Assembly: GCF_963678635.1 (NCBI RefSeq) | Contig: NC_087067.1 | Location: 42,868,696 to 42,932,695, forward strand | Length of the DNA: 64,000 bases | Direction: 5' to 3' | Origin: Symsagittifera roscoffensis | Taxonomy: Eukaryota; Xenacoelomorpha; Acoela; Convolutidae | Shown here: piece after piece, positions 1-12,330 of the stretch | How the letters are laid out: every line of letters starts with the position of its first letter | Position numbering within the stretch: position 1 is the stretch's first letter | Translations under genes and position numbers: made by a program | Notes under the pieces: model-generated | Told to the model about the DNA's origin: nothing | What the model saw: only the letters and a program-made list of their open reading frames with translations | The model's database searches: none

Positions 1-596
1 GCCAAAATTTTTTGTAAGTCATGTTTTGTATGTTGTGAAACTTCATCTTTAGTGAAATTTTCTTTAATTATATGTAGGAAAGTTGAAAATAGTGTGATTT
101 CATGTCGTATCGTTATATGTTTGGATGTCTCTGTCGGTGAGGCATTTGAGATTGGGGTTTCGTTTTCTAATATTGAAATATAACTATATATTATTGCAAA
201 AACTTCATTAGTAAATATGGAGTTTGCTCTTTGTGAGTTATGATATTGTATGCTTTTTATATATTCTAAGAATACTTTTGAAAATTCTAAGTCAAGATCG
301 TCTGTTTGAATTACATATCTGCGGTGATTCGGGTTTGGTGTACTGAATTCTATGGTGTAGATTCCGTATTGTTGTGTTAAATTACATATATCTTTCAGAT
401 AGTGATCAATAATCTGTCTTTTTATTTTAACATCTGGGAACTCTGCTTTACATGGGCTGATTCCGGGTTCAAACAAATTTAGGAGGAAATTCTTGCAAAG
501 ATCATATTGTCCTCTATTATCGGGTGCATCTACGAGGAAGGGGTAGATATCGTCATCATCTGGACTATCTTCACTTGGAGTGTGTGTTTGGCTCAT
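1..596 (-). CDS. Unrecognised open frame of left-edge LTR-like element, cut by window edge
   Basis: The frame opens at an ATG at 596 and stays open for about 198 codons to the window edge, so its end is not seen. The start is acidic (several Asp and Glu after MSQTHTPSED), followed by a mixed, probably helical globular region. I recognise no zinc knuckle, protease or polymerase motif in the visible part. It overlaps the end of the basic frame at 571-1038 by about 26 bases in another phase. Both lie directly downstream, in transcription order, of an LTR-like sequence at 1310-2640, so they are most likely the first internal frames of an LTR-type element. Gag-like is a guess from position only. 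It is treated as a mobile-element fossil. Confidence 0.5.
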   Translation of the reverse strand, partial: MSQTHTPSEDSPDDDDIYPFLVDAPDNRGQYDLCKNFLLNLFEPGISPCKAEFPDVKIKRQIIDHYLKDICNLTQQYGIYTIEFSTPNPNHRRYVIQTDDLDLEFSKVFLEYIKSIQYHNSQRANSIFTNEVFAIIYSYISILENETPISNASPTETSKHITIRHEITLFSTFLHIIKENFTKDEVSQHTKHDLQKIL

Positions 597-1038
597 TTTT
601 TCCTTTAAGGACTGTTAATAGGTAATTATCGATGTGTCTAATAGGTTGATTCCAATTATACAAGTGTACTGGTTTGTGTTTATATTGCTTTTTTATTCTT
701 CTTTTTTCTCTTTTTGATGAATTTGAAGTTGTTTCTGAGTCGGAAAAATATAATTGATCGTGAATGGGACAATTTTTATCAATAGATTCTTTTAATTTAT
801 AAAGTTCGTCTAAATTGCTGGCTTCTGATTCTGAAAATGCGTTTCTATTTTTGGAAAATCTTTTTCGTGTTATTTGTCTTTGTTTGGTTATTATTTTCTT
901 TTTTAGTGTTTGTCGTTTTGTTCTAATATATCCAACTGTTTGTGTATGAGGTGTGATTACAAGGTCGTATTTTTTGTTATCTATTTCACAGTTGTGTAAA
1001 ACGATTGTTTGTTTGTTTCCTAGATTTTTAAATGACAT
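571..1038 (-). CDS. Small basic open frame of left-edge LTR-like element
   Basis: The frame starts with ATG (MSFKNLGNKQ) and codes for 155 residues. The middle is strongly basic (runs such as KKKIITKQRQITRKR), with an acidic Ser-rich patch and a second basic patch (KREKRRIKKQYKHK). That composition fits a nucleic-acid-binding or nuclear-targeted accessory protein, but no named family is recognised. It is the first frame after the LTR-like sequence and overlaps the next frame. Function is unknown. Confidence 0.4.
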   Translation of the reverse strand: MSFKNLGNKQTIVLHNCEIDNKKYDLVITPHTQTVGYIRTKRQTLKKKIITKQRQITRKRFSKNRNAFSESEASNLDELYKLKESIDKNCPIHDQLYFSDSETTSNSSKREKRRIKKQYKHKPVHLYNWNQPIRHIDNYLLTVLKGKNEPNTHSK

Positions 1039-1309
1039 AAGGTTTAGGATGAAGGATGCAAAAAGTTGTTAGATGATTGCTATTTTCTTAAACTGTTAGT
1101 CCTTACGATTTTTTGGTTAGCTTAACCGGGGTCTATTTGTTCAGGGTTGGAGAGAAAAGTATATCGATTCCGAAGAATGATTTTTTACTTTCTCGTGGCT
1201 AGTATAAGCTAAGGTGTTAACTTACTTAATCTTACTTAGGGGTAGTGATTGTGTTCAAGCGTTGGAGAATAGTAAATCGATCCACAAGGTTCAGGTATAA
1301 TTAGAACGC

Positions 1310-2640
1310 GAGTAGTTCGTTAGATACTATTTTAAACTTACTAAGTCTAAGATTTATCCTGGGTCTGATAAGAGGAGGGTTCAAGTGAAGGATGAATAAC
1401 CGAAGTTCTTCACTGTTTATCCTAATTTGAATGATTAGTTTTGTTCAAAAATTTCTATTAGTCTTGGGTTTTTTGAAAGGGTTGGATAGTGAATCGACGT
1501 TTGAGGTCGTTAGACACTAGCTAAATGGGTGGGGGAGAACAAAATTGTTCTTTTTGATCCAAGGATAGGCCTTGATGATCAAGTTTTAAATTTAATGAAA
1601 TAGAAAAATTTAATGTAGATCCAAGGATAAGCCTTGATGATCTGATTTTAAAATTATATTTTAAGTTTAAAATGGTTTAAATTGTTCAAAATGTTAGTTT
1701 TTGATATTTAGTGAGCTTATGATTGCTGTTATGTTTAGGTGATGAAGCTGGGACAACTGATGATTTTATGATTACTAACAATTTATTGTCATGCTACTAA
1801 TTTTTGTTTTGATTTTCAATAAATATTTTCCAAACATGTTTTATATAATACTGCAGAATTTAGGAAAACGATCTGAGATCTTTTTATCAATCGTTATTGT
1901 ATATTAATAGTTTTGTTTAGCGCCTGAAATGATCATGAAGATTGACTTCAAGATTTTATGTTTGCAAATGAAAATCTAAATTCATTGCTAATAAAATTCT
2001 AAATATAAAAGTTTGTGTTGGCTTTTGCCGTACTATCATATAACTATTTGGTAAGTTTCTACTTTGTCGTATGTCGTCTCTGGTTCGAGGTCTTCTTCCA
2101 ATTCCGGGTAGTTCTATTATCGTTCGGAATATTGGCTCTGATCTATTGAGTCGTAGAGACATTTCGATTAAATTATCGTCGTATAACATTTTAAAAATGT
2201 TTTGTCTAAATTCTAATCTATTTTTGGTTAATTCTAAGCTATTAAGGTCTTGTTCGAGACTTATGGTCGCACCAGATGAGTTAGAACCGATGTGGTTAAC
2301 TCATAGAGTAATTTCGGATAGGGTACACCGTCTGCTCGTCACGCTATCTTATTTTCGGCCGGATAGATTCGTGCAACTTCTTAGTCTAATACCCATCCTA
2401 ATCTTACTCTTATACTATCTAGTCTCAGGTTGTTTAACTAGTCTCTGCTAGGCTCAATAGATCTAGGGTATACTGGTTTATTGCGGCTGCTGAAGTTCTC
2501 TTGGAGAGGCAACTAATTTCTAAGTTAAATTCAAATCTCTCTGGTGCTGAAATTACAAGTAATTTCAGCACTTACAAATAAGTGGGTTGTTAGTTAGATG
2601 GATCATGATTGGTTAATATTAAATACTTTACAGTGGTAAA
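1310..2640 (-). mobile_element. LTR-like terminal sequence, minus orientation
   Basis: About 1.3 kb is alignable by eye, in reverse orientation, with sequence at 13965-15195 and with shorter copies at 18300-18930 and 22450-23230. Shared landmarks are an inverted-repeat stem (gtgctgaaattac and its partner, 2543-2570), a block with tcggccggatagattcgt near 2355, and a block near 1370-1420 containing caagtgaaggatgaat. Open frames follow directly at 1038. The copy is strongly diverged from the array copies, so it is an older or sister subfamily. The exact LTR ends and target-site repeats are not determined. Confidence 0.5.
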
Positions 2641-2649
2641 ATATCTAAT

Positions 2650-4790
2650 TTATCCAATCATAATATGTAGTTTAGATCAGGTTCCATAGCAGTCCTATTT
2701 TTCAGTTTTTACATGCAAATACTTTTCTAAAAGCCACACTTTTTTTTACTTTGCTTTGTTTTTTCATTTTCACGAGAAAATTCTTTTTAATCTTCGATTT
2801 TGGGGGGAAAAGATAACTTTAAGAAATACTTATTCAGTGCAATGTATTTAGCTTTTCCTGCAAAGTAAGTTTTGAGATTAGATTACGAATTTAGTTCTGT
2901 TCATCAGACTGGTATTGTGGACCGGTGTTGTCATGATCACTTGGTTGGATTGCTTTATTCTAGTTAGCAATCGTAGAGATATGAGTGCTAAATGTGTTCT
3001 TAATTGATTTTAATCCATTCTTAACCCTCTTTTTAAATTTTCTTTAATGAGTATTATTTCAAGAGAGTGTTATTTTAAACATTTAATACATATAAAATGT
3101 TGCATTGATTCGTTGCAATTTCAACCACGACTGAATGAGCTTCAAGTACACGCGAGATCATCCCGTCGGATCTCGTTTTTGATCTCTTCAGATGATCTCG
3201 CGCCCTCCAACCCCCCCCCCCCCCCCACCCCACCTAAATTTAGTATATGTTGACGCCGATCAAAATAAGTATAATAAGGCGCCTTTAGAAAAACTTTAGG
3301 GTCAGCCAGTCAAAAATGAACATCTCAATATTACAAAGCTGAAAACCTTTGCGTCGGCAGGGGCCCAAAACTCTGAGAGGAAAAGAAAAGGGCGTCCATA
3401 CTTGGGCACCTGCCCCCTCCCCTAAATCCACTACTGCCTGGTTCGACGTGGAAAAAAACATCTGCGATCATGGACATGCATGGTGATCGGAGCTCAAGCC
3501 ATTTCACTTGTGACAGTTTTTGGAGGTGCTGTTTGGAAGACTTTACTATATACAAAGTCATCTTAGGCAAATTGGCAGTCAGAAAAAGCATGTAGTCCAC
3601 TGTTACTTTTGAGTTACGCAAAAAAAATCTGATGAGTTCTTGAGAGTTTTTTTAAAATTGTTTGGTGATTAGAAAAATTGCGGTTTTGTTAGAATGGAAT
3701 TTTGGCTCAGAGTTTTCCCGAGGGATGAGTTCCAAAAAAGAACTTAGAATTTATAAAACCTCGCAGGTCGATCAAAACGAGGCTTGATCAAAACGAGGCA
3801 ATGATTTTAAAGAATTGACAAACACAGCAAGATACGGGGTTGCATTTCTGTGTTCTGGTTGCTTTCTTGCTATATGTAAGTTATCATCATGTCTCAATAA
3901 AGTTGTTCTGTCCTGTTTAATTGAGTTTAAAAAACAGAAATTGATTTCCAGGCAACTTTGTTTTTACATTTAACATTTAGCTGCCAAAAACTTAATTAAT
4001 TTCCGAAATTTTATGTAGGCGTAACAAATCTGAAAATTTTGTTTAGGCTAAAAAAAATGTATGTTTTTTTTCGAGAATTATTTTTCTAGCTTCTCCAATT
4101 TAAAACAAAGCCCATTTTACCTAAGAATTTAAGTTTGGTCGAACAATGTGTTTATAAAACTTTTAGAGATAAATTGGTGATTATAAGTATGTCAGTGGCA
4201 AAGCGCTGAGTAGTTATCTTGAACTGGTGGAAAAAAAAATTGAAAAGGATCAAAATTCAGACATTTGGTAATAAAACGAGCCATTTTTGCCACGAATGTT
4301 TTCAGGCTAGTATACCAACAGTTTTTGTTATAAAACCGCATTTACAACTATTAATACTAAACATTAGACTGAGAGATAGTCATGGGACCTTCTGGTCCGT
4401 TTTCAGACCTTTCTGAGCTGAAAAATTCAATTGTTTCCTTGATAACCTAACTCCGATTTTCATCGGTATCGACCAGAACGCAAAAACTCAAACATGTACG
4501 GGCTTTCTAAAAAAAACAAAAAGAAGAATTATCAAAAATAACTTGTTGAGATATTATTTTAAATTTCGTAGCTGAATATTATGTTCAATAGATCTTCATT
4601 GTTCAAAATGAAGTTATCTGAGAAAAAAAAGTTTTTTGTTTTTGGCTGTTTTGAACATTTTTTGGGTAAACTTATCCCAATTTATTCCATAGTTAAAGAT
4701 ACAACTGATCGTTTTTCTTAATATTATATGCAATGAATTTTTTGTTTCAAACTTTGCACCAGTCGTGTCGTTAAATTTTGTTTTTGATAT
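2650..4790. other. Mostly gene-free AT-rich stretch
   Basis: Apart from the hAT-like fragment near 3200-3441 and a short direct repeat of gatcaaaacgaggc at 3767-3799, I see no coding frame with family resemblance. It also contains many A and T runs. Confidence 0.5.
3200..3441. mobile_element. hAT-like foldback MITE fragment with poly-C tract
   Basis: It contains a run of 16 C (3211-3226), then the family block ggcgcctttagaaaaacttt followed by gggtcagccagtcaaaaatg, and ends at a degenerate terminal sequence (ccctaaatccactactgcctg). The same blocks occur in the complete copy at 42132-42857. It is old and incomplete. Confidence 0.5.
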
Positions 4791-4799
4791 TTTACTCAG

Positions 4800-7620
4800 G
4801 TCTTCATCGGTTACAACGTAGCGTAACTATCTAATAGGCAATTTTTTGGATTATTTTTTTGGTGGAATGATTCAGTAGACGTATACAACTTGTGTACTTC
4901 CCGGGCTAATCTCATTATGCCGAGCCTACGCTTAAAGAAAGTTATTCTGTATAGTCTGCATAGTAGAATTATTCTCGTGAGATCAATATCTCGTTGTTCC
5001 ATAATACTCATGTTTGAAGTACCGTGTAATAAAACTCCTTATGGAATAATAGGCTGCACAAACGCGTTGTATACACTTGTCAACTGTTTTTTGCTTGAAA
5101 CTTTTCCAGTTTGATAGAATAAACCGCAAAATGTGTTTATTTTTTTCCTGAGAATTGAAACGTGCGTAACAAAAGTTAAATTCTTGTCTATTGTTTTTCC
5201 TAAATACCTAAATGATTTCCTGTTTTCAAAATCGTTTTGATTGATTCGTGCTTCTATAACAATTTTCTGTTTTGATTTTTTAAAAATCATTTATTTTGTT
5301 ATATCGATATTGAGGTTGAGAGTGTTTTCTTTCAGTCAACGCTCAGTTTAATTTAGCGCTGTTTGATTCTCTTGAGCTGATGAATCATTTATTGATGAAG
5401 TTGAAATCGCAGTGTCATCAGCATAGAGAAAAGTATGATTGTTTAGTTGACTTGAAGATAAATCATTCAAAAAGATAATGAAAAGAGTTGGACCCAAAAC
5501 TGAGCCCGGCGGCACTTCACAATAATTTTTTTCCGTGATAAGTCACGCTAAATGAGGTACAAAAACTCTGTCTTGTTTTCAAAGTAAGACGTCAAAAGGT
5601 CAAAAATGGGGTACACAGTCCATAAGATTAACATTTTTCTAATTTTTTGCTTATGACCAACCGTGTCGATAGCCTTTTTTAGATCAAGAAAGTGCACTGC
5701 GCTGACTTTTTTTGGTTGCCCCATTCAAGACGGATATTTTCAATTATCGACACTACCTTATCAAGTGAACTTCGATGTTGCCTGAAGCCAAATTGTGTTT
5801 TCTGTAGAAGTTTTTTATTGCTGAAAAACACGTTTATTCTAATGTAAATTAGTTTTTTTTCAAGTTTTGCCCAAAGCGGGAAGTAAGGAAACTGGTCAGT
5901 ATTTTTCTGGTTTGTGTTTCAATCCCTTTTGATGAACCAACATAGTTTTTGCAGTTTATAAGGTTGCTGAAAACAGCCTTTTTCAAAACACTATCGGAAT
6001 AAATTTTTCAGCATTGGCGTAGTTTCGTCAACTATTGATTTCAAGAAAAAAATTCAAATTTAAATAATCTGTACTATTTTCTGATTCCTAATTTGGCTGG
6101 GTCTCAAGATCTTGAGCCATTTCAACTGGCCTGAAACTCACTGTTTTTAAAATTTGTGGCCTCTTCTGTGCTATGTCGACTTTTTTGTTGCTATTTTTAC
6201 CCAATGGTTGAAACATAATTTTTGAAACCTTCGACTTCTGTTTCACCGAAAACTTCGTTTTTATTCTTTGGTTTACTTTTACCGGTTACCTTAATAACCA
6301 GTTTGAAAAACTCCCTACTAATACTTTTAGACTCTGTGTTAAATTTTTGTTGCTAGTATAATCTTTTCTTGTCCCGTATCAGATGCCTAAATTGTTTTTG
6401 CCGGCTGATTATATTTTTCACGTGTTTAGGTTGAGATAGATGCGCCAGATTTTATCTTTCTGATTTGCTGGGTTTTTTTGTATTATCAACCCAAATTTTT
6501 CATTTTTAATCTTAACTTCTTTTTTTGGTAGAAAATCTAGTATTCCAGTTAGAACTGTAATGAATTTGCTAAAAGCGTTTTCATAATCAATGTTTTTGAA
6601 GTTGTAACAAAAATTTTATAGTATCATGCTAAGTTTTTCTCTGAGGTTCTGTATAAACTTACTCCAATGTTTTTTACTCTCTAATTGTAGTCCAAACAAT
6701 TAGTTATTGTATTATCAACCCAAAATTTTCATTTTTAATTTTAACTTCTTTTTCTGGTAGAAATACTAGTATTCCAGTTAGAACTGTAATGAATTTGCGA
6801 AAAGCGTTTTCATTTTCAAGGTGTATGAAGTTGTTACAATAATTTTATAGTATCATGCTAAGTTTTTCTCTGAGGTTCTTTATAAACTTGAAATAGTCAG
6901 TTGTTTTACTTGTCTGCATCGAAACTTAATTTGAAGATTCAAGTATTGTTTTTGTTTCATATAATGCAGAGTAATCATCTGAAGTTTTTATTTTGAAAAA
7001 TTTTAGACATTTAAAATTGCTACAAAAATAAATTGAAAAACGATTATGAGCTAATTGCTTCACGTGTCTGTGTTTTCGTGTTTATTAATCTCTTATTGTA
7101 GTCCAAATAGTTTATTAGTTCAACATTATTTTTTCGAGGTTCCTGCACTGTTTGCGTTGAAGTCAAAGCAAACAATCTGCGTTGCATCAGGAGGAATGAT
7201 TAATTTTTCCAAGTGTGTTTCCATTGTACTACAGGTTTGTTTAATAACTGAGCTGGGTGGTTTTTAAACATATGTGATGAATCAATTTTTCACTTCTGCT
7301 TTGATCTGTATAGTTAAAACTTGTATTTTGTCGGAAGTTGTTTGATTTACTATCTGATAATTTAAATTGTCTCTGATGTAAAATCGAACATGTCGTCTAA
7401 TTGTCTTTGGACAGTTTATTTCAATATTATCAGATGCTAATTTTCTAAGCAAATTGGTTTTGTTGTTCTTTCAGCCAAGTTTTAATTATGCAAATTGCGA
7501 TTGGTTTTTCGTTCAAAATTCAAAATGTTTTGTAATACTGTTAGCTCCTCGAAATTATTTGGTATCAATTGCGCATTTTGTATAAGAACAGTATCCTTTT
7601 AATCCAAGCTTGCATTTGGT
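4800..7620 (-). mobile_element. Decayed LINE (AP endonuclease plus RT, Jockey/CR1-like), minus strand
   Basis: Read on the minus strand from about 7570 to 4811, broken frames carry endonuclease pieces (KPIAICIIKTWL near 7500; YV.KPPSS and DFNAN near 7150-7270) and then reverse-transcriptase motifs in order: QFGFRQHRSSLDKVV near 5790, FLDLKKAIDTVGH (motif A) near 5670-5700, VPPGSVLGPTLFIIFLNDL (motif B) near 5480-5520, YADD (catalytic, 5414-5425), and RYLGKTIDKNLTF with a thumb-like tail at 5039-5290. The AP-endonuclease type with a YADD active site places it in the Jockey/CR1/RTE-like LINEs. Many stops and frameshifts show it is long dead. A direct duplication (6480-6708 and 6709-6895) lies inside it. 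Confidence 0.85.
6480..6895. repeat. Direct duplication of about 229 bp inside the LINE
   Basis: The block beginning gtattatcaaccc at 6480 recurs at 6709 and stays similar to about 6895, with scattered mismatches (gaaaatctagtattccagtt against gaaatactagtattccagtt). The copies are adjacent, so this is a tandem duplication that arose after or during decay of the LINE. Confidence 0.75.
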
Positions 7621-7649
7621 CACCTGATATTTTAGCTCGGCATCGAAAG

Positions 7650-9200
7650 TTTTCCCATGTTTGTTAGTTTATCTTTTTAATGTAACTGTTTTTTAATTTT
7701 GATGGAATAGATGATGAGTGAGAAAATAAATGCAAAAAAAATAAAGTAAAATGAGTCAATAAATACCTAATAAAGATTTTTTTTTTAATTTTTCAAAACA
7801 CGTAAATTGTAAGGAATTTGGTAAGGATATTGGTTCTCACCGCGAAAGTCACAGTTCATCCAACCAAATTAAAATGATTTTTTCTTTTAATTATTTGCTT
7901 TTCAAGTTCATTTCTGAATATCCCTTGTTTCTCTCTTAAGTGCTGCAAAAATCACAACAGAAAAAGACTGCCCGCAGAACTCACAGGCAGGATCACCAGA
8001 ACTGAGTGCAAATGAGAAGTAAATGTCAACTCTATGGTTTTTACCAAAAAAAAATTTAATGTGATTTCAGTAAAAAAAACCACAGTTTAAGAAAAAAAAA
8101 TTATGATTATTCAACAGAAAAGAAAGAGAAACTGAGTTACTAACGAGGCAAGTGGGGCCTTTTCCGCTCATTGCCATTTCATGAGCAAACATTAAACCAG
8201 GCAATTTTATCAACACAAATGATCCTCATTGAATTCATATAAGTTTCAATTTAAGTTTATCAATCTAGATGTTTTTTGGTTTTTTATGGAAAGGCGACTT
8301 CTCAACATTGGCTTCTTTTTTAGCCTAATTTGTTTCTCGTTTGTTTGTTGCTGTATCTCGTCTATTTACAGCTGTTGGCCACAAACGAACATTATCCTCG
8401 GTTTTGTCGTTTTCACTAACTTTTACGATAGCTAGCAAAATTGACACAATACAATTATCAGTTGCTGCTATCAGTTCCATATCCCTTACAAACGCTCTAA
8501 GTTCTGCCTCGCACTCAGGCAGACTCTCGCGAATATGAATAATTTTTCTATTGATAGGATTTACTTTATTTGGTTAACTGTCATCGAGTACGGTATAATT
8601 CGTCTTTATCAACAAAATAGATAAACTTGCAAATTAGACTTGGCAGAAACTTTTCCTTGGGATGGCCCAGTAAGATGAAATAAGCTTTTTGATTTGTAAT
8701 CTTTTTTTTCTTTTTCAAAAATTATATGTCAGATTTGATAATTTTTCAGCTTAATAACCAAAATATTTCACTCAAATTTCAGAATTTTCCGATAAAATAG
8801 TCTTTTTTTCTAGCTGTTCTGCTCAATTAGAATGTTTGCAAAAAACGCTTTGTTAAAATAATCGAAATTCTTTTCATCGAACTGAAAACTTTCAATGCAT
8901 ATCAATGTCGACCGTTTTGAATTTCACTGCTCTTTTTTCTGAAACTTGACTGGTCTTTTTTCTTAATAGAGCAGTCAAAACACCAATTTAACTTGAATTC
9001 TTTTTTTATAAAACTTCAAATTCGGGGAAAACAACAACTCATGTATTGGTAGAAAAATCATGACTGTAATGATCGTAAACTTTTTTATACAAATATTCGT
9101 GGAGATATTGAAGTCAAAACGAACTCATAATTACTTCCCGGTTTTCTCAAAGCTGTTTCCAAGCAAATTATTGTTCCAACCAATCAATAAAAAGAAGCCA
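7650..9200. other. Gene-free AT-rich stretch
   Basis: Short open frames here have no family resemblance and mostly low-complexity translations. Nothing else is recognised. Confidence 0.45.
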
Positions 9201-9204
9201 AACA

Positions 9205-9476
9205 ACTATGGTCTAGGGTCTGTTTTCGAACCCCTGCCGACTCACCCAAAGGGTCCCCCCTTTGGTATTTTTTAAGAAATCCATTTTTGACCGACCGACC
9301 CTAAAATTTTTCTAAGGGCGCCTTTGGCGCCAATTTAAATACTACTTTTGAGGGGGAGCGCGCGCCAAAAAAACTCGATTTTTTGTCAAAATTTTCCAAA
9401 AAGTTCCCAAAAACGTCTTTTTTGACCTGTTTTTTCAAAAAATTGCCTCCCCCCTCGAGAAAATCCTAAATCTGCC
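9205..9476. mobile_element. hAT-like foldback MITE, one arm
   Basis: It matches the right half of the complete copy at 42132-42857: acccaaagggtcccc, then ccgaccctaaaatttttcta, ggcgcctttggcgcc, and a terminal block ending aaatcctaaatctgcccctg at about 9476. It is a one-arm copy. Confidence 0.65.
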
Positions 9477-9479
9477 CCT

Positions 9480-11010
9480 GACTGAAATACCCATCTGAAA
9501 CAAAACTTTGATTTAATTTTCTTACATTCTTTTGTCAAAGGAGTTGTTGGGTCTGAATATTTTTTCGCTAGTTTCACAGCATCTAATTGTCTTTGTTTTA
9601 CAAAAAAGCTTGTCCTAGTTTAGTTTTTTCTAGTTTTTTTTTGTTTCTTATTTTCCACAAGGCGCTCTAGAATCTGATTCGAAGCAAAATAATTTAACAA
9701 AATGAAACTTTTATCACAAAAAAAACAAGCTTGTTCTGGACTTTTCTTGAAAGCAGAAGTTCAAAAACTATGTCGAGCTATTTAGGTTGTCCGAATTTTT
9801 CTTAAACAACTTCGATATATGATAATTTAGCCAAGACGTTTTAGGGCAGCTACTTAATAAACTGGATCAAAATTAAGTTTTTCACTGCATCATCACAATC
9901 GAATTTGGTGGATATTTTTGTTGAAGTTGCCCATATTTAAATCTTTGGTTGATCAACAAAAATTTTTCATAAAAAGAATTCGAAAGGCGAAATTATCACG
10001 AACACAATCCTAAAAACCGTCCAAGTTGTAATAACATTAAAAAAATACTTTAAAATTTCTGGCAAAGTGTAAAGAGGGTCAAAATTTCGGTTCATAACAG
10101 AAAAATGAAAGCTGTTTCTCCAATCATTCAGAGTATATATAAATTTTTGTCTGCTTGTATACGCTTTAAAATTGTCATTGAATTTGAAGGAATTTTGTAG
10201 AGCTTCAAACATTAAGGTTAAAAATACAGAAAGAAGAAATCAATATTTTCTTGCACGGCAAATTATGAAAACAGCAACAAGGGCCAGACAAGACTAAGAT
10301 CACTGTTTGACCAGCCTTCAAAAATTAAAGCGGTTATTGTAAAAATGTTTACTGCCGGTGTTAAAACTATGAGATAATCTGTTCAGTTAAACATCGAAAC
10401 TATGAACTTTTTTGAGAATACTAAAGAAATTTTTCATGTTTTAATTTAATCTTTATGTTAAAGAAATCGCCGGGTATAAAAAACTGCGCAGCATGCTTGT
10501 ATTTGTTGAAAAAAAGAATTTTTTGGTTTAGTTCTTGAAATGGGTGGTTTTCTAATCTTTTTCCATCACAAAAAGGTTCAAATACAAATCTAAGAATTTA
10601 TCGAAAGAGCCAATATTCAAAAATAGACTGAGATATTTCGAAAAAAAAAATCAAGAAAAAAACCAAAATCTGACTCAAAATTTGACTCTTTTGAGCGCCA
10701 CAAACGTGTTGAAACCGCGTTAACCTAAAGGTCGGATTTATAAACAACATTAAGAGGCCAAACTGTGCACTGGATAGGCGCACATTTTTGTGTCTGAATT
10801 TTCCTGGATTCCCGAGACAAGTCTTTACACATGTTTAAAATTTGTCGCAACGATCAAAGGAAATGAAAGAACAAAGGAAGAACAAAGGCAGCGTCCTTGT
10901 TGCGGAATCAGCTTACAATGTACAAAATGCGTAATGAAATTTCAGTTTGATATGCTAAAATTGTTCAAAACTTGCAGATTGCTCACCAGATCTTTGGAAA
11001 AATTCTGAGG
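9480..11010. other. Gene-free AT-rich stretch
   Basis: No supported gene, RNA or repeat was found. The open frames are short and their translations are rich in Phe, Lys and Asn as expected for AT-rich non-coding DNA. Confidence 0.45.
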
Positions 11011-11017
11011 CCTCCTT

Positions 11018-11165
11018 TCTGTCAGTGCGGATCTAGAATTTTCTTGAGCGGGGGGGGGGCAGTTTTTCGAAAATTTTGTCGGCCTTTTTTTAGGTCGAAC
11101 AAAATAAATTGATTTTCCGAGCACTCCCAGAGCACTATAAAGAACCTATTTTGACCAAAAAATTA
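11018..11165. mobile_element. hAT-like MITE fragment with poly-G run
   Basis: It starts with a family terminus (cagtgcggatctagaatttt), has a run of ten G (11050-11059), then the family block ttgattttccgagcactccc followed by agagcactataaagaac. It is truncated after about 150 bp. Confidence 0.6.
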
Positions 11166-11504
11166 ATTAAATTTTTGGCAAAGTACGAGAATGAAATTGA
11201 TTATAACCCGCACCGGAGTTCCATGGATAGTAATCGATTATAATAAAAAACGTTGTCTAAAATTTGTTATTATAATCTATTATTTTGGCAAATTTAGACC
11301 ACGAAATTGATTAAAGTCGAGAAAAATAGATTATTTATGCTTAATTTAGTTTGTATAAAAGTATATTAACTCGATTAATTTTAAATTTTTTGGAGTTTTT
11401 AACGGCATTTTGGGAATCAAAAACGGATGATTGAGTTTGTTATTTTAAATATCCGTCCTATCCATAGCTTGCTTTTTATGCAGGTTGTTGAAAATTCATT
11501 GTTT

Positions 11505-12330
11505 GTCCTTTTTTTCGGCTTAATAGGCTTCAACCTATCTTATATTGGCTAAGTGACCTAATTTCGAGTAGTTTCAACGGAAACATAATTTTTATACTAA
11601 TCTCTGGATGGAAGAAAAAGCTAAAAATCTTAACAGAAATTATCGTTCTCAAGTTTTCAAGACAAAATTTTTTCGTTTTTTTTTCTTGTTTTTCGACTTG
11701 ATAATTTTAGGCCTGTAAAATATTGGTTTCATGGCCGCATTTTGTGCCTTTCAAAAAAAGTTTATGCAAAAAAAATGTATGTGTGCGTGCCTGTCCTTTG
11801 ATGGCGAAGGGGAATTAACAACTTTTGATTTTTTTTCGACTTGATAGTTTTCGGCATATTTTACATCGGTTTAGCCGCGTCATATTGCGTCGTTTCACGA
11901 GTTATGTACATATTTTGAAGCTGAACAGGACTTTCTTACTTTTTATTAGTCTCATAAATTTTTTCGGCTTTGTTTTTTTTTTGTTCGGTTTAATAGGTTT
12001 CGGCCAACGTTACATCGGCATATTGTTTCAGTTGACGCGTAAATAAAATTTGCGTGTGCGTGTGAGTTTGTTTGTTTGTTTGAGGGTGTGTGGACTTGTT
12101 TGTTTGTTTGTTTGAGGTGTGGGGATAATTGAAAAAATATATATTTTTGGCCTAGAGGTTCTGCTAAGGTATATATGGCTGTTTTACCGCTCGATAATTT
12201 TTCTTTCCATGCTTGTTTCACATTCTATTGTCTTGGTTTGTTTTTGTTTCAAAAATAGCATTATCGATAGATTTTGCTTTTTCGAAACTCGATTTTTTTT
12301 TCGACTTAGCGGCTTTCTTGTTTTGTATCA
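11505..12330. repeat. Degenerate tandem repeat, period roughly 130-180 bp
   Basis: A T-rich run followed by a motif resembling cggcttaataggcttcaacc and then a 'ttacatcggcttag'-type phrase recurs near 11513, 11690, 11830, 11975 and 12290. Each copy is quite diverged. A (tttg)n tract lies at 12065-12112. A related motif appears again at 38430-39010. Confidence 0.45.

Noticed and set aside
2071-2451. 126-codon plus-strand open frame
   Set aside because: It lies antisense across the LTR-like sequence, whose diverged relatives at 14 kb and 18 kb do not keep the frame.
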